Positions 8,082-17,154 of a DNA stretch of 36,930 nucleotides are shown here, piece by piece; the first letter of the stretch is position 1, and the number at the start of each line of letters is the position of its first letter. This DNA comes from Nostocoides jenkinsii Ben 74. GTDB taxonomy: Bacteria > Actinomycetota > Actinomycetes > Actinomycetales > Dermatophilaceae. The stretch lies in the NCBI RefSeq assembly GCF_001046875.1, contig NZ_HF571038.1, positions 892,405 through 929,334 of the forward strand, read 5' to 3'. A model generated the notes under the pieces. That model made no database searches. It worked only from the letters and a program-made list of their open reading frames with translations, and was not told the origin of the DNA. Position numbers and translations under genes: made by a program.

Positions 8082-8654
8082 GTGCGTCACGGACAGAGGG
8101 TATTCATCGACACAAGCGAGTTGTTCCCCTTCACGATCATGGACCTCCTGCTGAACCTGTCCGAGGACCTGCTGTTCACGTGGGTATGGACAGATGAAGT
8201 CATCCAAGAATGGGAACGAGTCATTGTCCGCGAGGGTATGAGAACGCCAGCCTCTGCCGCCGCCGTTGGCTCCGCCGTTCGACATTACTTCGGGCAAGGC
8301 CGCATCGACCCTGGTGTATACCGGGCAATGGTCACAGATGACCTGTCGCCTGATCCTGACGATCGCGTCCATGCGGCGGCTGTAATCCATGGACACGTCG
8401 ACGTTTTGCTGACCCGAAACCTGAAGGATCTGCGCACCGCGCCAGTTCTTTCAGCGGGGGTTGCCGTCATGACCGCAGACGAGTTCCTTTCCGGCCTCCT
8501 CGAGAGTTTTCCAAGGGCCGTGATGGATGCGTTCGTGAGGCTAGCCGCGGAGAAAAGATCACCCCGGCTCACAAGCAGGGAACTGAGTAAGAAACTCGCG
8601 GTCGCCGGAGCGCCCCTCTTCGCCGACAGACTCGTCGCCTACCTGCCCGAGTAA
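8082..8654 (+). CDS. PIN-domain protein, probable ribonuclease toxin
   Basis: The 190-residue product fits a PIN-domain nuclease. An N-terminal strand VFIDTSELF supplies the first acidic residue (D10), WTDEVIQEWERV supplies middle acids, and DPDDRVHAAAVIHGHVDVLLTRNLKDL is the typical third and fourth acid region. PIN toxins cleave RNA, often tRNA or rRNA, using Mg2+. After residue 135 there is an extra C-terminal region (about 55 residues) not found in minimal VapC toxins. The GTG start is three bases after the antitoxin stop. Base composition looks slightly less GC-rich than the flanking operons, in keeping with acquisition. Confidence 0.7.
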   Translation: MRHGQRVFIDTSELFPFTIMDLLLNLSEDLLFTWVWTDEVIQEWERVIVREGMRTPASAAAVGSAVRHYFGQGRIDPGVYRAMVTDDLSPDPDDRVHAAAVIHGHVDVLLTRNLKDLRTAPVLSAGVAVMTADEFLSGLLESFPRAVMDAFVRLAAEKRSPRLTSRELSKKLAVAGAPLFADRLVAYLPE

Positions 8655-8680
8655 CGGCAATACGACACCATCCCAATGGG

Positions 8681-9506
8681 TTAGGAACTGACGCCCCGGA
8701 TGTGCACCAATCCGCCGCCATCCTTGAATCCGACAAGCACGCCCAATCCAGCCGGGTGCGGCTTGAGGTCACTGATGATGGTCCCGTAGGTGTCTTCGTT
8801 GGCGGCCCCCTGGTCCGTGCACGTGAACGGGGGGCCCCTCCGGGGCGTATGTGTCCGGTTTGAGCGGCAGGCGGTAGAGGCCTGGCGGCGTCGACGCCTC
8901 GTGAATCGGCACGGCGACCCGCATGAGCTTGCCGTCGTACGTCGCGATCAGGAGCGAGTCCGTGTCGCCGACCGTCCTTTCGTGCGCCATGACGTGTCCG
9001 AAGATCCGCATGTTGGGGCCCTGAGGGCAGGTCCTGATGACTTCCGTGGTTTCCACCAATGTCCAGGTCGACCAAGCCCCCTCGGAGAACGTCGCTTGGT
9101 ACAGCCCAGATGACGTGTACTTCGGAACCGCGTCGGTGCCGTCGTAGCGGCCCGTCAGCGCGTAGGCCCGCCCTTGTTCCGCCAGGATCACCAACCCGGC
9201 CACGGCGGACGCGCCATCCTGGTAGAGGCCAGCAGAGGCGCCCACCCAGGGTGCGTGGATGTCGCCATTGCGCGTGTTGATCCCGAAAACGTCGCCGCCC
9301 ACGAGCCACGTTCGAGTCTCCCCGATCGTGGCCGACGCAATGGCGGTGTGAAAGCCCCACCGTCAAGGCGCGACTTCATCACCGTCCACGTTGTCGGTGT
9401 TGCCGCCGCAGCCACCGCGCCCGATGGACGCAAGGCGCTGAAGGCGACCGAGGCTAGGGCTGCACCCATAACCACACGGCGTGACGGCTGCGAATAGTTT
9501 CGTCAC
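8681..9506 (-). pseudogene. Decayed gene for a Tat-type secreted protein, unknown family
   Basis: The coding potential is continuous on the minus strand but moves through different frames. An N-terminal piece from GTG 9506 (TKLFAAVT) needs a shift near 9490 to join RRVVMGAALASVAFSALRP, a twin-arginine-like signal. A second shift near 9353-9366 joins WGFHTAIASATIGETRTWLVGGDVFGIN and the main body, and a third near 8830, in a GGGGGGCCCC run, joins TCTDQGAANEDTYGTIISDLK to the stop at 8681. The rebuilt protein would be about 270 residues, a secreted beta-rich protein that I cannot assign. Each junction reads smoothly when the frame is restored, and I see no nonsense codon inside the pieces. Confidence 0.65.
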
Positions 9507-9549
9507 GCCCACGTGCCGAAACGTCCGACCTACCCGCTAGTAGCAACCA

Positions 9550-9576
9550 CGAAGGCCGCCTCGGGGGCGGCCTTCG
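9550..9576 (-). terminator. Hairpin terminator after tRNA-Ala
   Basis: An 11-bp perfect stem (9550-9560 with 9566-9576) and a five-base loop lie 15 bases beyond the 3' end of the tRNA on its strand. The T-tract is weak (GTGGTTGCT), as often in actinobacteria. Confidence 0.6.
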
Positions 9577-9588
9577 GTCAGGAAACTG

Positions 9589-9663
<75 letters not shown>

Positions 9664-9821
9664 GTTTCGGGTGGTGCCGCGGGCCGAAACCGGCCCGAGC
9701 AACCTGCGGAATCTTAACCGGCGCCCCGCCAGAACCCAAATCGCGGCCTCCACGTCCGGCGCTGCCATCCGTTGCGCAGGCAATCCACCCCAAACCACCG
9801 GCGATGCCGCACAATCGCGCC

Positions 9822-10445
9822 GTGAGTATCGACATCTGGCCCGTCGTCCACGCCGAGCGGGCCGCGCTGACGGCCGACCTGAAGACACTGCCGGACGCCG
9901 CCGCCTGGCAAACCCCGTCGCTCTGCGCGGGCTGGACCGTCCAAGATGTGCTTGCGCACATGACCGCGACCGCCTCCACCACGCCGATCAGCTTTGTCAC
10001 CGGCCTGGCCAAGGCCGGCTTCAGCTTCAACCGCTTCCTCGACGCCGGCATCGCGCGCACCAAGGGCACCAACCCGCAGGAGACGCTCGACAACTTCGAG
10101 GCGCAGCAGAACTCCACTTCCTCGCCCCCCGGCCCCAAGCCGAGTTGGCTGGGCGAAGTGATCGTGCACGCGGAGGACATCCGCCACCCCCTCGGGCTGC
10201 AGCGCGACTATCCAACCGAGGCGCTCGTCACGCTGGCCGACTTCTACAAGGGCTCCAACACGCTCATCGGCGCCAAGAACCGCATCGCCGGCCTCGCCCT
10301 GCGCGCCACCGACACCACGTGGAGCCACGGAGCCGGGCAGGCCGTCGAGGGTCCGATCCTCGCGCTCGTCATGGCCATGGCCGGGCGCACCGCCTATCTC
10401 GACCAGCTGACCGGCCCGGGCGTGGAGCAACTTCGCAGCCGCTGA
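9822..10445 (+). CDS. DinB-like / mycothiol-dependent maleylpyruvate isomerase family protein (TIGR03083-like)
   Basis: The 207-residue protein begins with the typical DIWPVVHAERAAL and has LCAGWTVQDVLAHMTATA, with the first metal His, and VIVHAEDIRHPLG, with further His and acidic residues. This is the pattern of actinobacterial DinB-like proteins that bind zinc and may use mycothiol. The true substrate is unknown. GTG 9822 is favoured because CACAAT ends exactly six bases before it, matching the leaderless layout seen elsewhere here; ATG 9804 is the alternative and has no ribosome site. It sits alone between the tRNA and the formate dehydrogenase operon. Confidence 0.7.
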   Translation: MSIDIWPVVHAERAALTADLKTLPDAAAWQTPSLCAGWTVQDVLAHMTATASTTPISFVTGLAKAGFSFNRFLDAGIARTKGTNPQETLDNFEAQQNSTSSPPGPKPSWLGEVIVHAEDIRHPLGLQRDYPTEALVTLADFYKGSNTLIGAKNRIAGLALRATDTTWSHGAGQAVEGPILALVMAMAGRTAYLDQLTGPGVEQLRSR

Positions 10446-10496
10446 CACCGGCGCGGCGTAAGGTTGGCCGTCTAGGTGCGAGCAAGGAGGCCCGCG

Positions 10497-11000
10497 GTGC
10501 GAGGTGACGGTCGAGTCCGGCGAGGTCCGAGCGGGGGGCCACCGCCCGCGGTGCCGGCGGACGCCGCCCGAGCCGCCGAGGTCCGCGCGATCACCGAGTC
10601 CAGCCGCAGCCTTCGGGGTCCCCTCCTCCCCATTCTGCACACCGTCGTCGAGCGCTTCGGCTACGTCTCCGACGACGACATCCCGATGATCGCCGACGTC
10701 CTCAACCTCAGCCGCGCGGACGTCCACGGCGTCGTCAGCTTCTATCACGACTTCCGCCGCACCCCGGCTCCGAGCCACACGGTCACCCTGTGCCGCGCCG
10801 AGGCCTGCCAGTCCGTTGGCGCTGGGGCGTTGTATGCCGCGACAGCTGAGCGCTTCTCTGAAGACAGCGGCGTGGAGGTCGGCGAAGTCTTCTGTCTCGG
10901 CAACTGCGCGCTCGGGCCGGCCGGCATGATCGACGGTCGTCTCCACGGCAGGTTGAGCTCCGATCGCATCGAGGCTCTGGGCGAAGGATGGACCCGATGA
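10497..11000 (+). CDS. fdsG: NAD-dependent formate dehydrogenase gamma subunit (NuoE-like)
   Basis: The 167-residue subunit carries a thioredoxin-like [2Fe-2S] domain. CRAEACQ and CLGNCALGP hold the four cluster cysteines, as in NuoE, HoxE and FdsG. It relays electrons within the diaphorase part of the enzyme, next to the flavin subunit. GTG 10497 is chosen because AAGGAGG (10484-10490) lies six bases upstream; the longer frame from GTG 10476 would contain that site inside the coding region. It overlaps fdsB by ATGA. The four genes fdsG-B-A-D follow with no gaps and appear to form one operon. Confidence 0.9.
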   Translation: MRGDGRVRRGPSGGPPPAVPADAARAAEVRAITESSRSLRGPLLPILHTVVERFGYVSDDDIPMIADVLNLSRADVHGVVSFYHDFRRTPAPSHTVTLCRAEACQSVGAGALYAATAERFSEDSGVEVGEVFCLGNCALGPAGMIDGRLHGRLSSDRIEALGEGWTR

Positions 11001-12520
11001 GCACCGTATGGGTGAGTGCCGACTCCGCCGCCACCTCCGTCGGCGCCGATGAGGTCGCCGAGGCCCTAGCTGTGGCCGGAATCACGGTGCGCCGCAACGG
11101 CTCTCGCGGGATGCTGTGGCTGGAGCCCCTGGTCGAGGTCGAGACCGACGACGGCCGCGTCGGCTACGCAAATGTCGCCGCCGTCGACATTCCCGCCTTG
11201 ATCGCCGGCGGACTCGACGGCGGCGAGGTCGACGGACTCGACCGCATCGGGGTCGTGGCCGAGTACCCCTGGCTCGCCCGCCAACACCGGGTGAGTTTCG
11301 CCCGAGTCGGGGTCACCGAGCCGACCGACCTCACGGCATACATCGACAACGGGGGGTATGCCGGGCTGGCCCGCGCCCTCTCCCTCGCACCCGAGCAGGT
11401 GGTCACCGAGGTGACCACCTCCGGCCTGCGCGGCCGCGGCGGCGCCGGCTTCCCGGCCGGCATCAAGTGGGAGACCGTGCGGACCGCAACGGCTGACGTG
11501 AAGTTCGTTTGCTGCAATGCCGACGAGGGCGACTCGGGCACCTTCGCCGACCGCATGCTGATCGAAGGTGACCCCTTCACCCTGATCGAGGGCATGACCA
11601 TCGCCGCGCACGCCGTCGGCGCGACCGAGGGTTATATCTACCTCCGCTCCGAGTACCCCGCCGCCATCGCCGTGCTCCGCCGCGCCATCGACATCGCCTA
11701 CGCCCGCGGCTATCTCGGTGCGGGCATCCAGGGCAGCGACCTGAGCTTCGATCTGGAAGTGCGCGTCGGCGCCGGCGCCTATATCTGCGGCGAGGAGACC
11801 TCCATGCTGGAGTCCCTCGAAGGCAAACGCGGGGAGGTGCGCGCCAAGCCACCGATCCCGGCGTTGCAAGGATTCTTCGGCCGACCCACCGTCGTCAACA
11901 ACGTCCTCACCCTCGGGGCCGTCCCGATGATCCTCGCCGACGGAGGAGAGGCGTATGCCGCGCTCGGCGTCGGTCGTTCGCGCGGCACTCAGGTGTTCCA
12001 ACTGGCCGGCAACGTCGCCCGGGGCGGCATCGTCGAGGCCGACTTCGGCGTCACGCTCGGTGAGCTGATCAACGACTTCGGCGGCGGCACCCGGTCGGGC
12101 CGGCCGGTCCGCGCAGCCCAGGTCGGCGGCCCGCTCGGTGCCTATCTGCCGGCGGCTCGGTTCGACGTGCCGATGGACTACGAGGCTCTCGCCGCCGCCG
12201 ACGCGATGCTCGGGCACGGTGGCATCGTCGTCTTCGACGACACCATGGACGCCTCGGCAATGGCGCGCTTCGCCATGGAGTTCTGCACCAAGGAGTCGTG
12301 CGGCAAGTGCACCCCCTGCCGGGTCGGGTCGGTGCGCGGTGTCGAGGTCATCGACCGCATCCGCGCTGGCACCGACCGCGACGCCAATCTCGTTCTCTTG
12401 CAAGACCTCTGCACGACGATGACCAAGGGTTCGTTGTGCGCCATGGGCGGCTTGACCCCGATGCCGGTCCAGTCCGCCCTGACCCACTTCCCCGAGGACT
12501 TCACGGGAGGAACCCCATGA
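10997..12520 (+). CDS. fdsB: NAD-dependent formate dehydrogenase beta subunit (NuoF-like flavoprotein)
   Basis: The 507-residue subunit binds FMN and NAD and passes electrons from the iron-sulfur chain to NAD+. It has the NAD/FMN motifs GLRGRGGAGFPAGIKW (143-158) and CNADEGDSGTF (173-183), GAGAYICGEETSMLESLEG (258-275), and a [4Fe-4S] site ESCGKCTPCR with C435, C438, C441 and C481. The first 100 residues form the extra thioredoxin-like domain seen in FdsB/HoxF but absent from plain NuoF. ATG 10997, overlapping the fdsG stop, is preferred to ATG 10988, which would sit directly on the GAAGGA ribosome site. Confidence 0.92.
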   Translation: MSTVWVSADSAATSVGADEVAEALAVAGITVRRNGSRGMLWLEPLVEVETDDGRVGYANVAAVDIPALIAGGLDGGEVDGLDRIGVVAEYPWLARQHRVSFARVGVTEPTDLTAYIDNGGYAGLARALSLAPEQVVTEVTTSGLRGRGGAGFPAGIKWETVRTATADVKFVCCNADEGDSGTFADRMLIEGDPFTLIEGMTIAAHAVGATEGYIYLRSEYPAAIAVLRRAIDIAYARGYLGAGIQGSDLSFDLEVRVGAGAYICGEETSMLESLEGKRGEVRAKPPIPALQGFFGRPTVVNNVLTLGAVPMILADGGEAYAALGVGRSRGTQVFQLAGNVARGGIVEADFGVTLGELINDFGGGTRSGRPVRAAQVGGPLGAYLPAARFDVPMDYEALAAADAMLGHGGIVVFDDTMDASAMARFAMEFCTKESCGKCTPCRVGSVRGVEVIDRIRAGTDRDANLVLLQDLCTTMTKGSLCAMGGLTPMPVQSALTHFPEDFTGGTP

Positions 12521-15342
12521 GCATCCTGGTCGAACCCGACTTCGGCACCCCTCCCGTCGACGCACCGCTCGGCGCCGAGGCCACGGTCACGATCGACGGC
12601 CGCGAGGTGACCGTCCCTGCCGGCACCTCGGTGATGCGCGCGGCGAAGGAGGCGGGGATCGACATACCCAAGTTGTGCGCGACGGACTCGCTGAAGTCCT
12701 TCGGCTCGTGCCGGCTGTGCCTCGTCGAGGTCGAGGGCGGCCGGGGCACGCCGGCATCGTGCACCACCCCGTGCGCCGACGGCATGGTCGTTTCGACGCA
12801 AACCGAGACCGTTCGCGATCTGCGCCGCAACGTCATGGAGCTCTACCTCTCCGACCACCCCGGGAACTGCGCTGGATGCGCGCGCGGCAATTGCGAGATG
12901 CAGGCGCTCGCGGTGACGACCGGTGTCGCGGAGGTTCGTTATGGCCGCGAGGGCGCCAACCACCTCGACGACGCCACCGATGCGTCCAACCCCTACTTCG
13001 ACTATGACCCCGCCGCGTGCATCGTCTGCTCCCGATGTGTGCGGGCGTGCAGCGAGGTGCAGGGCACCTTCGCGTTGACGGTCTCCGGCCGCGGCTTCGA
13101 GTCACGGATCACCCCCGGCAACACCAACTTCCGTGAGTCAGAGTGTGTTTCGTGCGGCGCGTGCGTCCAGGCGTGTCCCACCGATGCCCTGGCCGAGAAG
13201 TCCCTCGTCTCCTTGGGTATGCCGTCGCGCACCGTCTTGACGACCTGCGCCTACTGCGGCGTCGGCTGCTCGTTCAAGGCCGAGGTGCAAGGGACCGGCC
13301 CCGCCACCCGCGTCGTGCGGATGGTCCCCTGGAAGGACGGCGGAGCCAACGAGGGCCACTCGTGCGTCAAGGGACGCTTCGCTTATGGGTATGCCGCGCA
13401 CGCCGACCGTCAGCTGGAGCCGATGGTGCGCGACTCCATCGATGACGACTGGCAGGTCGTCTCGTGGAAGGAGGCCATCGAGCGGATCGCGACCGGTTTC
13501 CGGGCGATCCAGGATCAGCACGGCGTCGGGGCGATCGGCGGCATCTCCTCCTCCCGGTGCACCAACGAAGAGGTCTACGTCGTCCAGAAGATGGTGCGAG
13601 CCGCCTTCGGCAACAACAATGTCGACACGTGCGCTCGGGTGTGCCACTCCCCCACGGGTTATGGCCTCAACCACACCTTCGGCACGTCGGCGGGCACGCA
13701 GGACTTCGCCTCGATCGAGCAGACCGACGTCATGCTCCTCATCGGCGCCAACCCGACCGACGCGCACCCGGTCTTCGGGTCCCGGATGAAGCGGCGCCTG
13801 CGCGAGGGCGCCCAGATCATCGTCGCCGACCCGCGCCGGATCGACCTGGTCCGCAGCCCGCACGTCGCCGCTGCCCACCACTTGCCGGTGCGACCCGGCA
13901 CCAATGTCGCCTTCATCAACGCGATGTGTCACGCGATCGTCGACGAGGGCCTGCACGACGTGGCCTTCCTTCGCGACCGCTGCGAGGACGTCGAGATCTT
14001 CCTCGACTTCATCCGGGGCGCGGAGAACTCGCCGGAGGCGACGGAGGCGGAGACCGGCATACCCGCTGCCGAATTGCGCGCTGCCGCAAGGCTTTATGCC
14101 TCCGGCGGCAACGCGGCGATCTATTACGGCCTCGGCGTGACGGAGCACAGCCAAGGGTCGACGATGGTGATGGGCCTGGCCAATCTCGCCATGCTGACCG
14201 GCAACATCGGCCGAGAGGGCGTCGGAGTCAACCCGCTGCGCGGGCAGAACAACGTGCAGGGCTCATGCGACATGGGCTCCTTCCCGCACGAGTTGCCAGG
14301 CTACCGCCATGTCTCGCGCCCCGAAGTCCGCGAGATCTACGAGTCCCTGTGGAAGGTCACGATCCAGCCGACTCCGGGCCTGCGCATCCCGAATATGTTC
14401 GACAGCGCCATCGGCGGCAGCTTCCTCGGCCTGTACGTTCAGGGCGAGGACATCGCGCAGTCGGATCCCAACACCCAGCACGTCGAGGCTGCCCTTCGGG
14501 CGATGGAACTCGTTGTCGTGCAAGATCTTTTCCTCAACGAGACGGCCCGCTTCGCGCATGTCTTCCTCCCTGGAACCAGCTTCCTGGAGAAGGACGGCAC
14601 CTTCACCAATGCCGAGCGTCGCCTCAACCGGGTCCGTCCGGTGATGCCATCCCTCGTCGGCAAGGACGAGTGGCAGGTCGTCTGCGAGATCGCCACGGCG
14701 ATGGGCTACCCGATGACGTATGCCGATCCCGCCGCGATCATGGACGAGATCGCCGCGACGACCCCAACCTTCGCCGGCGTGTCCTTCGCCCGCCTCGACG
14801 CCGAGGGCTCGATGCAATGGCCGGTCAACGATGCGGCCCCGAATGGCACGCCGACAATGCACGTGGGTCAGTTCGTGCGCGGCCTCGGTCGGCTCACGCC
14901 GACCGTCTACGTGCCCACCACGGAGCAGACGACTCGCCGTTTCCCGCTGCTGCTGACGACCGGGCGCATCCTGACGCAATACAACGTGGGCGCGCAGACT
15001 CGCCGGACTCCGAACTCGATGTGGCATCCCGAGGACGTCCTGGAGATCCATCCCGCCGACGCGCACGTGCGCGGCATCGCGACCGGGGATGTCGTCGAGA
15101 TGGCGAGCCGGGTGGGCAGCACCTCGCTCACCGCCTTGGTATCCGACCGGATGCAGCCGGGTGTCGTCTACACGACCTTCCACCACCCGGTGACCGGCGC
15201 GAATGTCGTGACGACCGACAACTCCGACTGGGCGACCAACTGCCCCGAATACAAGGTGACCGCCGTCGAGGTGACGGTCTCCACGCAGGCGCGGCGCGCG
15301 GCATACGAGCACGAGACGGCCGATCTCGGAGCGAGCGTATGA
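12517..15342 (+). CDS. fdsA: NAD-dependent formate dehydrogenase alpha subunit, molybdopterin-binding catalytic subunit
   Basis: This subunit oxidises formate to CO2 at a bis-MGD molybdenum (or tungsten) centre. In its 941 residues the order is: a NuoG-like [2Fe-2S] domain (C54, C65, C68, C82), a His-Cys3 [4Fe-4S] site (H114, C118, C121, C126), two ferredoxin clusters (C168/171/174/178 and C210/213/216/220), the FDH [4Fe-4S] (C244, C247, C251, C283), then the Mo domain with metal ligand C376 followed by H377 in ARVCHSPT. The ligand is cysteine, not selenocysteine. No signal peptide is present, so the complex is cytosolic. GGGAGG precedes the ATG, which overlaps the fdsB stop. Confidence 0.95.
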   Translation: MSILVEPDFGTPPVDAPLGAEATVTIDGREVTVPAGTSVMRAAKEAGIDIPKLCATDSLKSFGSCRLCLVEVEGGRGTPASCTTPCADGMVVSTQTETVRDLRRNVMELYLSDHPGNCAGCARGNCEMQALAVTTGVAEVRYGREGANHLDDATDASNPYFDYDPAACIVCSRCVRACSEVQGTFALTVSGRGFESRITPGNTNFRESECVSCGACVQACPTDALAEKSLVSLGMPSRTVLTTCAYCGVGCSFKAEVQGTGPATRVVRMVPWKDGGANEGHSCVKGRFAYGYAAHADRQLEPMVRDSIDDDWQVVSWKEAIERIATGFRAIQDQHGVGAIGGISSSRCTNEEVYVVQKMVRAAFGNNNVDTCARVCHSPTGYGLNHTFGTSAGTQDFASIEQTDVMLLIGANPTDAHPVFGSRMKRRLREGAQIIVADPRRIDLVRSPHVAAAHHLPVRPGTNVAFINAMCHAIVDEGLHDVAFLRDRCEDVEIFLDFIRGAENSPEATEAETGIPAAELRAAARLYASGGNAAIYYGLGVTEHSQGSTMVMGLANLAMLTGNIGREGVGVNPLRGQNNVQGSCDMGSFPHELPGYRHVSRPEVREIYESLWKVTIQPTPGLRIPNMFDSAIGGSFLGLYVQGEDIAQSDPNTQHVEAALRAMELVVVQDLFLNETARFAHVFLPGTSFLEKDGTFTNAERRLNRVRPVMPSLVGKDEWQVVCEIATAMGYPMTYADPAAIMDEIAATTPTFAGVSFARLDAEGSMQWPVNDAAPNGTPTMHVGQFVRGLGRLTPTVYVPTTEQTTRRFPLLLTTGRILTQYNVGAQTRRTPNSMWHPEDVLEIHPADAHVRGIATGDVVEMASRVGSTSLTALVSDRMQPGVVYTTFHHPVTGANVVTTDNSDWATNCPEYKVTAVEVTVSTQARRAAYEHETADLGASV

Positions 15343-15608
15343 CGTCCGGTCACGCACCACATGAGACCCCGGAGATGCGGATGGGGCACGACCTCGTGCG
15401 CGCCTTCCAGCACCTCCCCCGGGAGCGTGCCGCAGAGGAGATCGCGACGCACATCGCGAAGTTCTGGGAGCCGCGGATGCGGCACGCACTCATGACGCAG
15501 ATTCGGCGCGGCAACACCGACCTCCACCCCCTCCTGGTGCGCTCGGCGGAGCACTTCGTCGATGGCGACATCGACCGGGCCGAGGTCGCGGAGCCGTCCG
15601 GCGGCTAG
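15339..15608 (+). CDS. fdsD: Formate dehydrogenase delta subunit
   Basis: The 89-residue protein matches the small FdsD subunit: MGHDLVRAFQHLP near the start and EEIATHIAKFWEPRMR in the middle, the characteristic part of the family. FdsD is needed for an active soluble formate dehydrogenase in other bacteria; its exact role is unclear. It overlaps fdsA by ATGA. In Cupriavidus-type operons an fdsC (FdhD-like sulfurtransferase) gene lies between fdsA and fdsD; here it is absent. The last four bases overlap the convergent amidohydrolase gene. Confidence 0.88.
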   Translation: MTSGHAPHETPEMRMGHDLVRAFQHLPRERAAEEIATHIAKFWEPRMRHALMTQIRRGNTDLHPLLVRSAEHFVDGDIDRAEVAEPSGG

Positions 15609-17125
15609 CCGCCGTGGCTGAACTCCCCACCGACGAGCGTCGCCGCAGTGCGTATGCCGCGCAGTCGCCGCGCCGCTGCCACTGGATCGTCCTCGCCCGC
15701 CACTGCGGCGAATGGATCGTCCTCCAGGATAGCGATATCGGCGAGCGAGCCGACGCCTAGCGTGCCGGCTCCGTCGGTGCTGGCCGCGAGGGCCTCGGCC
15801 AGGCTGAGGCGCTGCTCGGCATGCCATGGGCCGCCGAGGTCGTCGCTGCGATGCACGGCGGCCGCGATCGCCGCCCACGGATCGAGCGGCGCAACCGGGG
15901 CATCGGAGCCCAGTGCCAGCGGAATGCCGGCGTCCAGCAGGGTCCGGAAGGCATAGACCCGCTCGGACCGATCCCCCCAGAAGCGCGCCGTCGCTTCGCG
16001 ATCGTCGAGCAAGTGCACCGGCTGCACGCTCGCGGTGAGGCCGAGTCGAGCCATCTCGGGCACCCCGCCCGCGTCGATCAATTGGGCGTGCTCGATGGTG
16101 CCGGGGATGCCGGTCTCGGCGAAGGCTGCCAGGGTCGCCCCGAACGCCCGGTCGCCGATGGCATGGACCGCCGCCCGCAGACCCAACTCGCGGGCCCGGC
16201 GCAGGATCGGCACGAGATCGTCGGTGTCGTAGTTGGGCTTGCCGCAGGGATGATCGGCGTGCTCCGCGCCCACGAAGGGCGCACAGCACCACGCGGTCAT
16301 GGTGTTCAGGGAGCCGTCTGAAATGACCTTCACCGGCCCCATCGTGACCCGATCGCAGTGCGGCACAAGGAGATCACCGTCGCGCAGGCCGAGCGCGGCG
16401 ACCTCGCCGAGACCGTCGGCATAGGTGGCCGCGCGTACGCGGACGGGCGGCGTCCCACGGCCGAGCCGGTCCGGCCACATCCGAAACGCGGAGCCGAACT
16501 CGAAGTCCACGATCCCGACGACGCCGCGGGTGGCGGCATCGGCCAGTGCCGCGTCCAGCGACGCCTCGCCATCCTCCACGTCCGCGGCGGCGACCTCGAG
16601 AAGGCGGTAGGCGGCATACCACTCGTCCTCGACCAGCGCGCCCTCCCGGCTCGGCGCCCCGATCAGGGCGAGCGCCGCGGAGTTGAGCCACCCGTTGTGG
16701 CCGTCCCCGCTCGCTAAGGCGACGGGCCGGGCGCCGGTGACGGCGTCGAGTTCGGCGACAGTGGGCTGACGCGGCCATACGGCGGACCGGAAGCCGTAGC
16801 CGAGGACGATCCCGGCGCCCGGGTGTGACTGCAGATGGTCGGCGACGCGGCGGCATACGGCATCGGGGTCGGCAGTGCCGGCAAGGTCGATCCGGGCGCG
16901 GGCGAGACCCCACATCACCGGGTGGACGTGCGCGTCCCACAGGCCGGGCAGCAACCACCGGCCGTCGGCATCCCAGGTGCGCTCGCCGACCTCGACGGGG
17001 AGCCTGGGCGCCAGGGCGACGACCCGGCCGTCCCGGATCCGCAGATCGACCGGCTCCGCCGGGGCAGGTATGCCGCGCACCGGCACCAGCCGGGCGTTGG
17101 TCACCACGAGCGGTTCGGCCGTCAT
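15605..17125 (-). CDS. YtcJ-like metal-dependent amidohydrolase
   Basis: The 506-residue protein belongs to the amidohydrolase_3 / YtcJ group. An N-terminal small beta domain leads to LLPGLWDAHVHP with metal ligands H66 and H68. GPVKVISDGSLN carries the lysine-region motif of the group, AVHAIGDRAF and TIEHAQLID supply further His ligands, and LGSDAPVAPLDPW carries the catalytic Asp. Enzymes of this group hydrolyse C-N bonds of cyclic or N-substituted substrates; the substrate here cannot be told. There is no signal peptide. It is the last gene of a minus-strand run after the thioesterase and the broken acyltransferase, 29 bases beyond the latter. Confidence 0.85.
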   Translation of the reverse strand: MTAEPLVVTNARLVPVRGIPAPAEPVDLRIRDGRVVALAPRLPVEVGERTWDADGRWLLPGLWDAHVHPVMWGLARARIDLAGTADPDAVCRRVADHLQSHPGAGIVLGYGFRSAVWPRQPTVAELDAVTGARPVALASGDGHNGWLNSAALALIGAPSREGALVEDEWYAAYRLLEVAAADVEDGEASLDAALADAATRGVVGIVDFEFGSAFRMWPDRLGRGTPPVRVRAATYADGLGEVAALGLRDGDLLVPHCDRVTMGPVKVISDGSLNTMTAWCCAPFVGAEHADHPCGKPNYDTDDLVPILRRARELGLRAAVHAIGDRAFGATLAAFAETGIPGTIEHAQLIDAGGVPEMARLGLTASVQPVHLLDDREATARFWGDRSERVYAFRTLLDAGIPLALGSDAPVAPLDPWAAIAAAVHRSDDLGGPWHAEQRLSLAEALAASTDGAGTLGVGSLADIAILEDDPFAAVAGEDDPVAAARRLRGIRTAATLVGGEFSHGG

Positions 17126-17154
17126 CGCATCGCCTCCATCGGGTCAGCCTCGCG

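Noticed and set aside
11066-12565. 499-codon minus-strand frame
   Set aside because: It is antisense to fdsB, with no recognisable motif.
13464-15608. 714-codon plus-strand frame through fdsA
   Set aside because: Only the last 89 codons (fdsD) are real; the rest is an arginine-rich shifted copy of fdsA.
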